64,000 nucleotides of DNA from Streptomyces sp. TSRI0281 (GTDB lineage Bacteria > Actinomycetota > Actinomycetes > Streptomycetales > Streptomycetaceae): positions 1-64,000 of the forward strand of contig NZ_LWLE01000016.1 of the NCBI RefSeq assembly GCF_001905125.1, given 5' to 3'. The notes under the pieces were generated by a model. It ran no database searches. It saw only the letters and a program-made list of their open reading frames with translations, and was not told the DNA's origin. The position numbers were made by a program, and so were the translations under genes. Positions 56,339 through 64,000 of this stretch are shown piece after piece. The stretch's first letter is position 1, and every line of letters starts with the position of its first letter.

Positions 56339-57006
56339 CAAGCGGATCCGTTCTGGTGCTTGCCGTGCCGCCGGGAGCGGAGCAGTTCGATCGCCAAAGG
56401 CAGCAGGGACACCGCGACGATCAGGGCGACGATCGGCAGCAGGTACCGGTCGACATTGGGGATGGAGGAGCCGAGCGCGTAGCCGGCCAGCACCAGACCG
56501 ACCGTCCAGACCAGGCCGCCGGCCACCTGCCACAGGGTGAAAACCCGTGCCGGAATGTTCAGCGCCCCGGCCAGCGGGTTCAGGACCGTGCGCACCACCG
56601 GGACGAAGCGGGCCAACACGATCGCCTTGGCATGCCCGTACCGCTCCAGCAGCTCCTCGGCGCGCCCGGCACCTTCGCGCAGGCGCTTGGACCTGCTCCG
56701 GGACAGGACCGCTCCGCCGGCCCGGCGCCCGATCAGGTATCCGACCTGGGCGCCTGCCAGCGCGCCGGCCGCCGAAGCCGCAAGGACCCAGGGAAGGGAC
56801 AGGGCCGCAGTCTTGTCAGCGGTGCCCGCGCACAGCAGGCCCGCGGTGAAGAGGAGGGAGTCGCCGGGCAGGAAGAAGCCGATCAGCAGCCCCGTCTCGG
56901 CGAACATCGCCACCGCGATACCCAGGACACCGAACGTCGCCAGCAGTGACTGGGCATCGAGCAGGTTGACCGCGAGTGGAGCTGCGGCGAGGACGGATAC
57001 GGCCAT
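56338..57006 (-). CDS. DedA family membrane protein
   Basis: This 222-residue protein has about five helices and the family marks ETGLLIGFFLPGDSLLFTAGLL, the re-entrant GYLIGRRAGG loop with basic residues after it, and LARFVPVVRTVLNPLAG. DedA proteins are thought to move lipid carriers such as undecaprenyl phosphate across the membrane. Coupling with a PAP2 phosphatase fits recycling of such carriers. It is divergent from a BlaI-type repressor with operators between. Confidence 0.87.
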   Translation of the reverse strand: MAVSVLAAAPLAVNLLDAQSLLATFGVLGIAVAMFAETGLLIGFFLPGDSLLFTAGLLCAGTADKTAALSLPWVLAASAAGALAGAQVGYLIGRRAGGAVLSRSRSKRLREGAGRAEELLERYGHAKAIVLARFVPVVRTVLNPLAGALNIPARVFTLWQVAGGLVWTVGLVLAGYALGSSIPNVDRYLLPIVALIVAVSLLPLAIELLRSRRHGKHQNGSA

Positions 57007-57064
57007 GATGGGGGTGGCCTCTCACTGGATGCGGGGAGGGGGCAGCCGGATGCAACGACCTGTC

Positions 57065-57101
57065 GACTACAATCATGTAGACGGTCTACTGAACTGTAGA
57101 C
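57065..57101. promoter_or_regulatory. Two tandem BlaI-type operators
   Basis: GACTACA-N4-TGTAGAC at 57065-57082 and GTCTACT-N4-TGTAGAC at 57084-57101 are two 18-bp inverted repeats that share a TGTAGAC half. They match the TACA-N4-TGTA pattern of BlaI/MecI binding sites. They lie between the DedA start and the BlaI start, so the repressor probably controls its own operon and perhaps the DedA-PAP2 pair. Confidence 0.7.
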
Positions 57102-57124
57102 GATCGGGAGCTGAGGGGAACGTA

Positions 57125-57499
57125 ATGGCCGAGGGCGGTGCCGAGCGCAGAGGAGCGGGAGAGCTGGAGGCGGGCGTACTCGCGGTGCTGTGGGCCGCGG
57201 ACGGCCCCCGGACCGCCGGGCAGGTGCAGCGCGGTCTGACGGTGGAGCTGGCCCGCACGACGGTGACGACGATCCTGTCCCGCCTCTTCGAGAAGGGGAC
57301 GGTCGGCCGGGAACGCTCCGGCCGCGGATTCGCGTACTTCCCCGTCCAGGATGCCCACGGCCTGACCGCCCGGCGCATGCACCACGAACTCGACAAGGAC
57401 ACCGACCGCCAGACCGTGCTGGCCCGGTTCGTCTCCGACCTGGAACCCGAGGACGAACGCATACTGCGCGACCTCCTGGAGGACGGTGGCGGGCGGTGA
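57125..57499 (+). CDS. BlaI/MecI/CopY family transcriptional repressor
   Basis: From ATG 57125, with GAGGGG upstream, the product has 124 residues. It has the winged helix of the family (LEAGVLAVLWAADGPRTAGQ, LARTTVTTILSRLFEKGTVGRE) and a C-terminal dimerisation part. Its recognition helix TTVTTILSRL is typical. It is coupled by GTGA to an M56-type peptidase gene, the usual signalling partner in actinobacteria, and two matching operators lie just upstream. Confidence 0.87.
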   Translation: MAEGGAERRGAGELEAGVLAVLWAADGPRTAGQVQRGLTVELARTTVTTILSRLFEKGTVGRERSGRGFAYFPVQDAHGLTARRMHHELDKDTDRQTVLARFVSDLEPEDERILRDLLEDGGGR

Positions 57500-58427
57500 T
57501 CGGCGCGCTGCTCGTGCCGCTGCTGATGCCGTTCGCAGCGCCGGCGCTCACGCGCTGGGCCGGTCCGCGCCTTCGGCCGACGGCCGCACTGTGGACGCTG
57601 ACCGCGACCGCGTGCGCGCTGGCGGGCGGCTGGCTCGCCGCGCTCGGCGGCCTGCTCCTCGCCGGCGCGCTCAGCGTGTCGGCCCTGGCCCCCCTCGGCC
57701 ACCTGATCCACCCCCTGGACATCGCGCCAGCCGTGGTCACGTATCCAGCGGCCGCACTCGCCGTCGGCGCGCTCGCCCTGTGCGCCTGCGCCGTGACCCG
57801 GTCGGCACTGCGTCAGTTCCGCCAGTACCGCACCGCGCACGCGCAGCTGCGAAACGCGTCCACCGCGGGAGACCTCAACGTCCTGGACCGGCCCGACGCC
57901 GATGCCTACGCGCTGCCCGGGAACCCGGGGCGCATCGTGGTGACCTCCGGCATGCTGCGCGCCTTGGACGGACCCGAGCGCGAGGTTCTGTTCGCCCACG
58001 AACGGGCCCACCTCGCCGACCGCCACCACTACTTTCTCGCCGCAGCCGATCTCGCCAGCCGCTGCCATCCCGCCACGAACGCACTGCGCGACGCCATCGG
58101 CCTTGCGTCGAACGCGTCGCCGACGAAGCCGCCGCTACCGAGGTCGGCGACCGCACCCTGACGGCCCGCGCCATCGGCCGCGCAGCCCTCGCCGGAACTA
58201 CCGGCAGGGCCGGCCGCCCCTCCTTCACCGCGGGAGCCTCGGGCGGCCCCGTACCTCAGCGCGTAAAAGCCCTGCTCCGGCCAGCGGCCACCCGTCACTG
58301 GCCGGCCGTCACGGCGGCTTGCCTGCTGCTCGTCTGCTCGGCCGCGACGGTCACGGGAGCCGCCACCGGGCTCATGGGCCTGCATCACCACGTGGAGATC
58401 GCCCAGGGCGAGGCTCTGAACGACTGA
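57496..58427 (+). pseudogene. M56 family metallopeptidase (BlaR1-like), one frameshift
   Basis: GTG 57496 overlaps the repressor stop. The first frame encodes two or three membrane helices and the zinc site FAHERAHLADRHH, then ALRDAIGLA. The next frame continues with VERVADEAAATEVGDRTLTA and a last helix near VTAACLLLVCSAATVTG. One base (probably C) is missing near 58107. Restoring it gives a normal 310-residue protein, so this is a recent lesion or a sequence error. If real, the repressor has lost its sensor. Confidence 0.7.
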
Positions 58428-58534
58428 CCGGGCGTCGGTCTCGTTTCGGTTGGGTACGGCGAGGCCGGAGGGCGATCAGCCCCGCTGGTGTCCCCCGGGA
58501 ACCACCGGTGGCGAAAGAGCTGTGCCGTGCCCGC

Positions 58535-59884
58535 TCACAGAACCTGCGGAACCTGCAGACGGTCCCAACTCTCCTGGCCCGGCTGACCGTCGGCGCCGTC
58601 ACCCGAGAAGCCCAGGTTCAGCTGCCACGCACGATACGACGCGACGTCTCCGTCACCCCATACATCCTTGTCGAAGACGTCGGTGTACTGATCACAGCCC
58701 ACGGCGACCAGACGGTCGTGCATCGCCGCGATGACCGGGCTCCGGCGCCCCGGGAAGAAGAACTGGTCGCCCGGGAACGGCTGGAAGTGGGCCGGAGTCG
58801 GAGCGGGTACGGCTGGATCACCGACCGGTGGGATCGTGGGCAGGACGTTGGCGAGGACGCCGATGGCCTGCATGCCGGACCAGCCGAGTGTGCCGGAGGT
58901 GTCCGCGACGAGGACCGGTCCGAGATTCTCCGTGTCGGCCGGCGGTCGGACCGGGCTGTCGACGGCGACGTTCCGCACGAGCAGCAAGGCGTAAGGGAGC
59001 GCGCATGCCGTTCCCTCTGGAGGCGACGACAGGAGGCCACCGGCGGTACGGCCGGGAATGAACCAGTTGGGATCCGACAGCAGGATGTCGTCCCACCACG
59101 GTTTTCCGGACGCCAGACGCGTGAGCGACACCAGGGTGTATTCGTACTCGACGTTCACCTGGGGGGCGGCCTGCTGTGGGCCGATCACCGCCAGGGGGTC
59201 ACCCTGCTTGACGCTGGAGCCTTCCGAGGCGGTGATCTCGAGGAGAGTGCCGGATGCGGGGCACGGGATCTCGGTGTCGCCCTCCGCCGAGGACACCTCC
59301 AACAGGGGCTCGTCGGCCTCGGCGGATTCGCCGACCGCTCGGAGCCAATGAGTGACGGTGACCTCCTGATCGCCGTCCCCGAGACCCGGCAAACGCAGGA
59401 CCGTGTTGTCCGGGTCCAGCGCGTCGGGCCTCGGCCGCGTCGGAGCGCTGCTGGCGGTCTGCCAGGACGGCGCGGTGGGCAGTGGCCAGTTCGACGGCTC
59501 GGAGCCGAGCGGCTCATCCAGGGCGACCTGCTCCAGTAGCGCTCTGCCCGCCAGGATTCTCTTGGTGAGTTGCTTTCCGGCGAGACTGTCCGCGTCCAGC
59601 ACCTGTGCGCTGGTCACGATGGTGGAATAGAGCGCGGTCGCGCTCCTACCACCCGGTGGGACCGTCTTCACGGTCTGTCCGGGGCGTAGGACGAGTGGGG
59701 TGTCGAAGGTTGCCAGCCACTGCCCGAGTCTCAGCTGGTTCACCGTGCCGTGCTGCACGATCTGGTCGTCCACGGGGAGGCCGGGGAAGAACGCCGCTGC
59801 CTTGTCGGGCGTGAGGACACCGAACGCCTCGGTGAGGTCGGCCATCAGTGCTTCTCCGGCCTCCTTGAATCCACGGCCGGTCAT
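58535..59884 (-). CDS. Unusual protein: shared PW/RN module, lipoyl-like domain, PG-binding-like tail
   Basis: ATG 59884 overlaps the upstream stop (ATGA), giving 449 residues. Residues about 170-235 resemble a biotinyl/lipoyl domain (EADEPLLEV, DTEIPCPASGTLLEI), but the acceptor lysine position is glutamate (E201), so it cannot be modified. Residues 250-308 hold a module with KPWWDDIL, NWFI and LPYALLLVRNVAV that is also in the upstream protein. The end (residues 396-444, SYRAWQLNLGFSGDGADGQP) resembles a peptidoglycan-binding repeat. There is no signal peptide. I do not recognise the whole protein. Confidence 0.65.
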   Translation of the reverse strand: MTGRGFKEAGEALMADLTEAFGVLTPDKAAAFFPGLPVDDQIVQHGTVNQLRLGQWLATFDTPLVLRPGQTVKTVPPGGRSATALYSTIVTSAQVLDADSLAGKQLTKRILAGRALLEQVALDEPLGSEPSNWPLPTAPSWQTASSAPTRPRPDALDPDNTVLRLPGLGDGDQEVTVTHWLRAVGESAEADEPLLEVSSAEGDTEIPCPASGTLLEITASEGSSVKQGDPLAVIGPQQAAPQVNVEYEYTLVSLTRLASGKPWWDDILLSDPNWFIPGRTAGGLLSSPPEGTACALPYALLLVRNVAVDSPVRPPADTENLGPVLVADTSGTLGWSGMQAIGVLANVLPTIPPVGDPAVPAPTPAHFQPFPGDQFFFPGRRSPVIAAMHDRLVAVGCDQYTDVFDKDVWGDGDVASYRAWQLNLGFSGDGADGQPGQESWDRLQVPQVL

Positions 59885-61524
59885 GCCGGGGGCGACGCGG
59901 GAATGATCCTCGCGATCCAACCGAGGATCTGTGTTCCGTGGATGCTCAGCGTTCCACCGCTGGCGCTGGACTGGAAGCTCCAGCTGGAACTGCCGTCGTC
60001 ATTGCTGAACTGGCTGCCGTCGGTGCTCGAGTCCTGGTGGTTGTAGGTGACGCCGAGTCCGAACGCCCCTGCGGAGCCGCCGAAGTGGGTCCCGGACGAC
60101 TCGGCATGACTACTGGCGCTGGCAGCGAAATTGGTCGCGAAGCTCGAGAAGTGCCCCCAGTCGTCGCAGGTGATCGAGATGTTCCGCGCGACGAGCATCT
60201 GCACAGGCAGGCCCGGCATCCAATTCTTGTTGTTGTCGGTCGTGTTCGTTCCGTCGCTGAGGAAGTTCGTGGGCCGGTCCTTGATGTGCCAGCCGCTGGC
60301 GATCCGGAAGATCTCGTCGTAGAGCCACGGCCGGTCGATCGATGCGAGGAAGAATTCACCCGAGATACTGGCGCTGCTCGACCGGTCCCAGTCGGTGGAG
60401 CCGCCGGAGGATCCTGTGCTGAACCCTTGGGCGGAATTCTCGCTCGAGTACCCGAAGTCGGCCGTGCCGCTGAACGGTCCGTACACGATGCCGACACCGC
60501 CGGTATCCGACTGACTGGACGAGTGGTAGTAGGAACTCGAGAAGTCGTTGAACTGGCTGCTCGAACCGGAGTCGTAGGTGGAGTCCGACACCGAGATCTG
60601 CATCACGCCGAAGTCTTCGTCGTTCGACAGACACCAGGACGGCGGGTCGATGCTGGTGTAGGCGAACTGGCCGACCTGGGCGGAGGTTTCACCGAACAGC
60701 TCCCAACGCTTGTGGACCGCTTCGACCGCGGATGTGACGATGTCCCGGCCCTGCGCGTCAAGGAACGCCTCCGCGTCCGCGTACGACATGTCGCCCGCGG
60801 ACAGGTCCACCGCGTTACGGTCCGTTTCGGCGTCCTGGATCTGCTGGTCGAACACCTTGCCCTGGCTGAGCGGCCATGCCGCGGCCGCAGCGGGGTCTCC
60901 CATCGCCGTGACGAACGCCGCGGCCTTGGCGCCGATCAGATTGATGACGTTGCCACGTGCCTGCCGGTAGTCACGGAATCCCTGCGTCGGCACCCCGGGC
61001 CGGACGTAGAGAATACCCATGGCCTTCTTGATCGCATCGAGCTGGCTCTGAGGCAGCGGCGGGGGCGGATCGGCGAACGTTGCGGGAGCGATCAGGCTCC
61101 ACGCGTCGGCGATCGTGCCCAGGCCGTAGCTGGCGATCGGGGTACCGAGCAGCAGATTCTGGTTGGCCAGATGGGCGGTGTTGACCGCGGAGTTGACCGC
61201 CTGCGCGGCGTGCGGGTCAGGTGGCGGCAGCGGTTGCGGCTTGCTCGACGGCTTGGCGTCGGGGGCCGCGGCGGCAGGTTCCGGGGGCTTTGTCACCTCA
61301 GGCACCTTGATTTCGCCGCCGGAGGCCATCAATGAGTAGACGTCGCCGCCTTCGGGAGTCCAGGGATTCTCGTACCTCTTCGGGTCGACGGGCAGTCCGG
61401 GTGACTGGTGCAGGAACACCATGTCCTTGTTCGCCTCAAGAGAGGAGCTGATGGCGGCGCCCATCTGGTCGAGCGCCGACAGAAGCGCCTTCTGGACCGC
61501 TCCCAGGCCTTCGATCGTTGACAT
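59881..61524 (-). CDS. Ser-rich beta protein of unknown family with the same PW/RN module
   Basis: From ATG 61524 (AAGGGA nine bases upstream) the protein has 547 residues. It has a helical N-terminus, a Pro/Ala linker (about 75-105), a helical middle, a very Ser/Gly/Tyr-rich beta region (about 310-390), and a module with SIDRPWLYDEIF, GWHIKD and LPVQMLVARNISI (residues 395-451). A second Ser/Gly-rich beta stretch ends it. The alternating Ser/Gly/aromatic composition fits a beta-barrel or amphipathic hairpins. No signal peptide or known family is visible. It is coupled to the next gene by ATGA. Confidence 0.65.
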   Translation of the reverse strand: MSTIEGLGAVQKALLSALDQMGAAISSSLEANKDMVFLHQSPGLPVDPKRYENPWTPEGGDVYSLMASGGEIKVPEVTKPPEPAAAAPDAKPSSKPQPLPPPDPHAAQAVNSAVNTAHLANQNLLLGTPIASYGLGTIADAWSLIAPATFADPPPPLPQSQLDAIKKAMGILYVRPGVPTQGFRDYRQARGNVINLIGAKAAAFVTAMGDPAAAAAWPLSQGKVFDQQIQDAETDRNAVDLSAGDMSYADAEAFLDAQGRDIVTSAVEAVHKRWELFGETSAQVGQFAYTSIDPPSWCLSNDEDFGVMQISVSDSTYDSGSSSQFNDFSSSYYHSSSQSDTGGVGIVYGPFSGTADFGYSSENSAQGFSTGSSGGSTDWDRSSSASISGEFFLASIDRPWLYDEIFRIASGWHIKDRPTNFLSDGTNTTDNNKNWMPGLPVQMLVARNISITCDDWGHFSSFATNFAASASSHAESSGTHFGGSAGAFGLGVTYNHQDSSTDGSQFSNDDGSSSWSFQSSASGGTLSIHGTQILGWIARIIPASPPA

Positions 61525-61629
61525 GTGATCCATTCCCTTCATCGCGAAAAAGAGTCATCAGGATTCGGGCTCTACGCCTTCCACAGGGTCGTTGACGACC
61601 GGATTGTGTCTCCGGCGGAAGCCTGCGGC

Positions 61630-62088
61630 TCAGGCATCCACAAGGAAGTCGCGGTAGCAGGCGTAGACGCTCGCGTCGTCGGTGCGAGCGTTCAGGATCA
61701 GGTTCCACAGGCCGACGTGCACCTCGCCCGCGGCGGCTTGGTGCACTACGCCGTTGAGGAAGTCGATGTGGCGGCGGATGACTTCGTCGAAGGTCAACGC
61801 CGCGTTGCGGAAGTTGTCGTCATCCAACTCCTCCGCGAAGCCCGAGCCTTCGAGCTCCGGGCGCACGTGTCCTGCCACCATGGCCACGAAATCGTCGAAC
61901 GAGACACCCTCGGGAAGCCCACCCGCTGTCTGTTGAACGTTGAAAAAATCATGACTGATGTAGTCATCGCGGTTTGATTCGTCGAGTACATGGTTGAAGA
62001 TCTGACGGCTACGCTCCGCCGCACCACCGTCACCGTCTACGCCGTCGAGCACACTGAGTGCGCGTTGCGCTCTGTCTTGCCATGACAT
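61630..62088 (-). CDS. Small acidic helical protein, first gene of the operon
   Basis: ATG 62088, with GAGGTGG upstream, gives 152 residues that are strongly acidic and mostly helical: WQDRAQRALSVLDGVDGDGG, ERSRQIFNHVLDESN, DDDNFRNAALTFDEVIRRHI, and a final DDASVYACYRDFLVDA. The longer frame upstream of 62088 is not needed. No family is recognised. As first gene of the unit it could be a chaperone, regulator or immunity factor for the larger proteins, but this is inference from place and size. Confidence 0.6.
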   Translation of the reverse strand: MSWQDRAQRALSVLDGVDGDGGAAERSRQIFNHVLDESNRDDYISHDFFNVQQTAGGLPEGVSFDDFVAMVAGHVRPELEGSGFAEELDDDNFRNAALTFDEVIRRHIDFLNGVVHQAAAGEVHVGLWNLILNARTDDASVYACYRDFLVDA

Positions 62089-62291
62089 GATTCCACCTCG
62101 GGATGATTGCTCGTCAGCTTCATTCGAACCCGGATTGATCTCAGGATCGAAATGCGAGAATGAACGCTTTGCCATCCTCGAAAGGTGAGAGTGAGACCCA
62201 TTGCGGGGTAGCCGTAGGCCTGTCCATGCAAGAGGGTCCTCGTCGCGCGCATCGCGCGCTTCCGTATCTCCGGAAAGCGTGATTGTTCTTG

Positions 62292-62329
62292 CTTCCGGCG
62301 GCCCGATCGACTTCCGACGGCCCCATCGC
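62292..62329. repeat. 19-bp tandem duplication
   Basis: CTTCCGGCGGCCCGATCGA at 62292-62310 is followed directly by a copy at 62311-62329 with 16 of 19 positions equal. It may be a double binding site in the divergent promoter region. Confidence 0.6.
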
Positions 62330-62530
62330 TTCAGCGATGACCCGTCCCGTCCATGAGTGGCATCCGGGCTACGCGTTCATTATCGGGTGCGAAGGGACCG
62401 TGTGCCACCGGAGGGAGGCAGCCACCGCGTCCTGAATCGTCGTCACCAACCGGATCTCCCCGGGGCGGGCGTCGGCTAAGGGTGCGGTTGCCGTCGCGGA
62501 CGCGTCCAGGTGCTCGCGGGTGTTAGCCGG

Positions 62531-62570
62531 CGGCTGTCCCGCTGACGCGACGGCTGTGCCGCTGACGCAC
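62531..62570. repeat. 20-bp tandem duplication
   Basis: Two adjacent 20-base units, CGGCTGTCCCGCTGACGCGA and a copy with 17 of 20 positions equal, lie in the same intergenic region. Confidence 0.6.
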
Positions 62571-62702
62571 GGGACGCTCCACGACGGGTCAACGGTTATC
62601 CGGTGCCACAGGGAACAGCGCTTGAGGTGCAGCACGCGCCATCACGGCACACAATGGAAAACGGGGTGGGTGAAATACCGGGCGTTTGATGGAGTGTTGC
62701 CC

Positions 62703-62730
62703 ACCGCTCGGTTGCTACCGCTCGGTTACT
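62703..62730 (+). promoter_or_regulatory. 14-bp tandem repeat upstream of the MACPF gene
   Basis: ACCGCTCGGTTGCT and ACCGCTCGGTTACT lie head to tail about 105 bases before the MACPF start. Their place fits an activator or repressor site for that gene. Confidence 0.45.
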
Positions 62731-62835
62731 CACCGGTCGCCATCACCTGACAGGCCCCGCGGAGAATTCTTCCTCGAAGAATCCTGGCACAGCGCCACTG
62801 AGCGCGGACGGGGGGAATACGGAGAGGGAGGAATC

Positions 62836-64000
62836 GTGGTTCTCAAGCAAGAAGAGGTCCCGATGCGCAACGGGTTCGACATCGGTATCGGGGTCTCGAT
62901 GGCCAGCGGCAGCCCGATGGCCCTGGGCGCGGTGGGCGAAGTCACTCCGCCGCAGCTCGGAACGGGTGAGACCGGCTCGTTCGTCTTCCGGCGCATCGAG
63001 ACGACGGACGAACTCGAAACAGAGCTCGGAGTAGGAGCGGATGTCTCGGCCGGCATCGGCCTGTTCAGCGGATCCGCGTCGCTCGACTTTTCCAAGCGGT
63101 GCAAGGTTCAGGCGAGTTCCCTCACCGTACTGGTGTCGAACGTGCAGAAGTTTGCGTTTCAACAGATGGACTCACCGAGCCTGTCAGAACCAGCGGCGAA
63201 GCTGGTGAGCAACGGAAAGCCGCTTGCAGAGCAGTTCGGCGAATACTTCGTGCGCGGCATCAGCACGGGTGGGCGTTTCTTCGGTGTCGTGCGGATCGAC
63301 ACGAAGAGCGTGCAATCGAAGACGACGCTCAATACCTCATTGGAGGGGTCCTACGGGTTGCAGATGTCGGCCGAGGTCAAGGTCAGTGTCTCGGAAGCGA
63401 TGAAGAACGCCGAGGCACAGGCCGAGGCATTCGTTCTCCACGATGGTGGCCGGATCACCACCGAACCACGGAGTGGAAATCCGGTCGACATGGTGAACGA
63501 GCTGTACCAGGCGATGGACGAGTGGGAGGCGAGCGTGCGCGGGGAACCGATCGCGTACACGGTGACGCTCGCGCCCTATGCCATCGCCCTGGGACCGACT
63601 CCACCGAACGCAGCCGATATCGAGAAGCAGCGACGGGTACTCATCCGCTGTGCGAAGCTGCGATCGCGGGCCATCGACATGCTCAACCTCGTGGAGTACG
63701 CACTCGACTTCCGGCATGTCGGCGAGTTCGAGTTCGCGCCGGACGGGCCCGATCTGCCGGCCCTGCAATCCGCACTGGCAAGTGATCTCGATGTCATCGA
63801 GGAAGCCGCGTCCTTCGCCATCGAGAACCTGAAGGAGGCACGGGACCCCGAGATCTTCATGCGGGACATCCAGGGGAAGCCGGACTTCCGGCTCACCACC
63901 TTTCCGGCGAACATGCCCAGACAAAAGGCCGTCACCACATCGCCGCCACCACCGAACGCGATGCCCAACCTTGTGGGTCAGCCATCGGATCCGGTTATCA
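62836..64000 (+). CDS. MACPF (perforin-like) domain protein, partial at window end
   Basis: The frame opens at GTG 62836 (GGGAGG four bases upstream; ATG 63863-style alternatives aside, an in-frame ATG at 62863 is also possible) and is still open at 64000, giving at least 388 residues. The MACPF signature [YW]-G-[TS]-H-[FY]-x6-GG appears as F-G-E-Y-F-x6-GG at residues 134-146. It is followed by paired strands, an EAFVLHDGG segment, then MDEWEASVRGEPIAYTVTLAP, the usual W-S-P end of the fold. A helical region follows. There is no signal peptide. MACPF proteins insert oligomeric beta-barrel pores. The neighbours point to a dedicated cluster. Confidence 0.75.
   Translation, partial: MVLKQEEVPMRNGFDIGIGVSMASGSPMALGAVGEVTPPQLGTGETGSFVFRRIETTDELETELGVGADVSAGIGLFSGSASLDFSKRCKVQASSLTVLVSNVQKFAFQQMDSPSLSEPAAKLVSNGKPLAEQFGEYFVRGISTGGRFFGVVRIDTKSVQSKTTLNTSLEGSYGLQMSAEVKVSVSEAMKNAEAQAEAFVLHDGGRITTEPRSGNPVDMVNELYQAMDEWEASVRGEPIAYTVTLAPYAIALGPTPPNAADIEKQRRVLIRCAKLRSRAIDMLNLVEYALDFRHVGEFEFAPDGPDLPALQSALASDLDVIEEAASFAIENLKEARDPEIFMRDIQGKPDFRLTTFPANMPRQKAVTTSPPPPNAMPNLVGQPSDPVI

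Larger units (their letters stand above)
62176..62835. other. 660-base divergent intergenic region with repeats
   Basis: This region separates the three-gene operon from the MACPF gene and must hold both promoters. No gene is supported; an 88-codon minus-strand frame at 62369-62635 has no motif. It holds three separate tandem duplications (62292-62329, 62531-62570, 62703-62730) and an ATCGCT-TC-AGCGAT hairpin at 62325-62338. Confidence 0.5.

Noticed and set aside
58535..59884. Considered as a dihydrolipoyl or biotin carrier subunit because of the lipoyl-like segment
   Set aside because: The acceptor lysine is glutamate and no dehydrogenase or carboxylase genes are nearby.
62369..62635. An 88-codon minus-strand frame in the divergent region
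   Set aside because: No ribosome site, no motif, and it spans the 20-bp tandem duplication.

Overview
The window looks like chromosomal DNA of a high-GC actinobacterium, most likely a Streptomyces or close relative. The evidence is very high GC, frequent GTG and TTG starts, four-base ATGA/GTGA stop-start overlaps, WD40-bearing Ser/Thr kinases, ABC-F resistance ATPases, DUF4232, GrpB and RidA proteins, and BlaI/M56 pairs. No rRNA, tRNA or CRISPR array was seen. The mix of intact small operons, IS debris and many broken genes is typical of a chromosome arm or other accessory region; that placement is inference.

Layout. 1-5.7 kb: an IS end cutting a FAD oxidoreductase, an Imm45-like immunity protein, a DUF4333-like protein, and a translationally coupled AAA ATPase plus metallopeptidase/VWA pair. 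5.8-10 kb: a nitroreductase divergent from its probable TetR regulator with two palindromes and a leaderless regulator start, a SMI1/KNR4 protein, a VOC protein, and a junction between a broken sulfatase and a broken histidine kinase. 10-14.2 kb: two paralogous membrane Ser/Thr kinases with WD40 propellers. 14.4-18.7 kb: broken histidine phosphatase, BPL_N, Nudix and IS701 remnants among intact RidA and MFS genes. 19-22.4 kb: a resistance-type operon (14-TM MFS pump, TetX-like monooxygenase, MarR). 22.6-29.9 kb: a Tat-exported poly-gamma-glutamate hydrolase, then a MacA/MacB-like efflux operon divergent from a two-component system. 30-39.7 kb: a frameshifted quinone reductase, two alpha/beta hydrolases, an Ldh-family dehydrogenase, lipoproteins, an uncharacterised protein and a broken isochorismatase.

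39.9-43.4 kb holds two ABC-F ATPases in tandem, with leader hairpins suggesting attenuation. 43.6-49.6 kb is a decay zone: IS3, aldehyde dehydrogenase and aminoglycoside kinase remnants, and a duplicated gene tail. Within it sits a clean 1,674-bp insertion sequence with 16-bp inverted repeats and a TTA target duplication that carries a GrpB gene beside its transposase. 49.7-58.4 kb has a VOC protein, a DUF1963-like protein, a LuxR two-component system, a secreted protein, a DedA/PAP2 membrane pair and a BlaI/M56 pair with tandem operators.

58.5-64 kb is the most novel part. A minus-strand operon of three unusual proteins faces, across a repeat-bearing 660-base intergenic region, a plus-strand gene for a protein with clear MACPF (perforin-like) features that runs off the window. 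Two of the operon proteins share a motif module I cannot name. One of them also has a lipoyl-like fold without the acceptor lysine and a peptidoglycan-binding-like tail. Together they may form an undescribed pore-forming or lytic system.

At least ten genes are broken by single-base indels, nonsense codons or deletions. Some have several lesions and are true pseudogenes. Those with one missing C or G (quinone reductase, M56 peptidase) could be sequencing errors.
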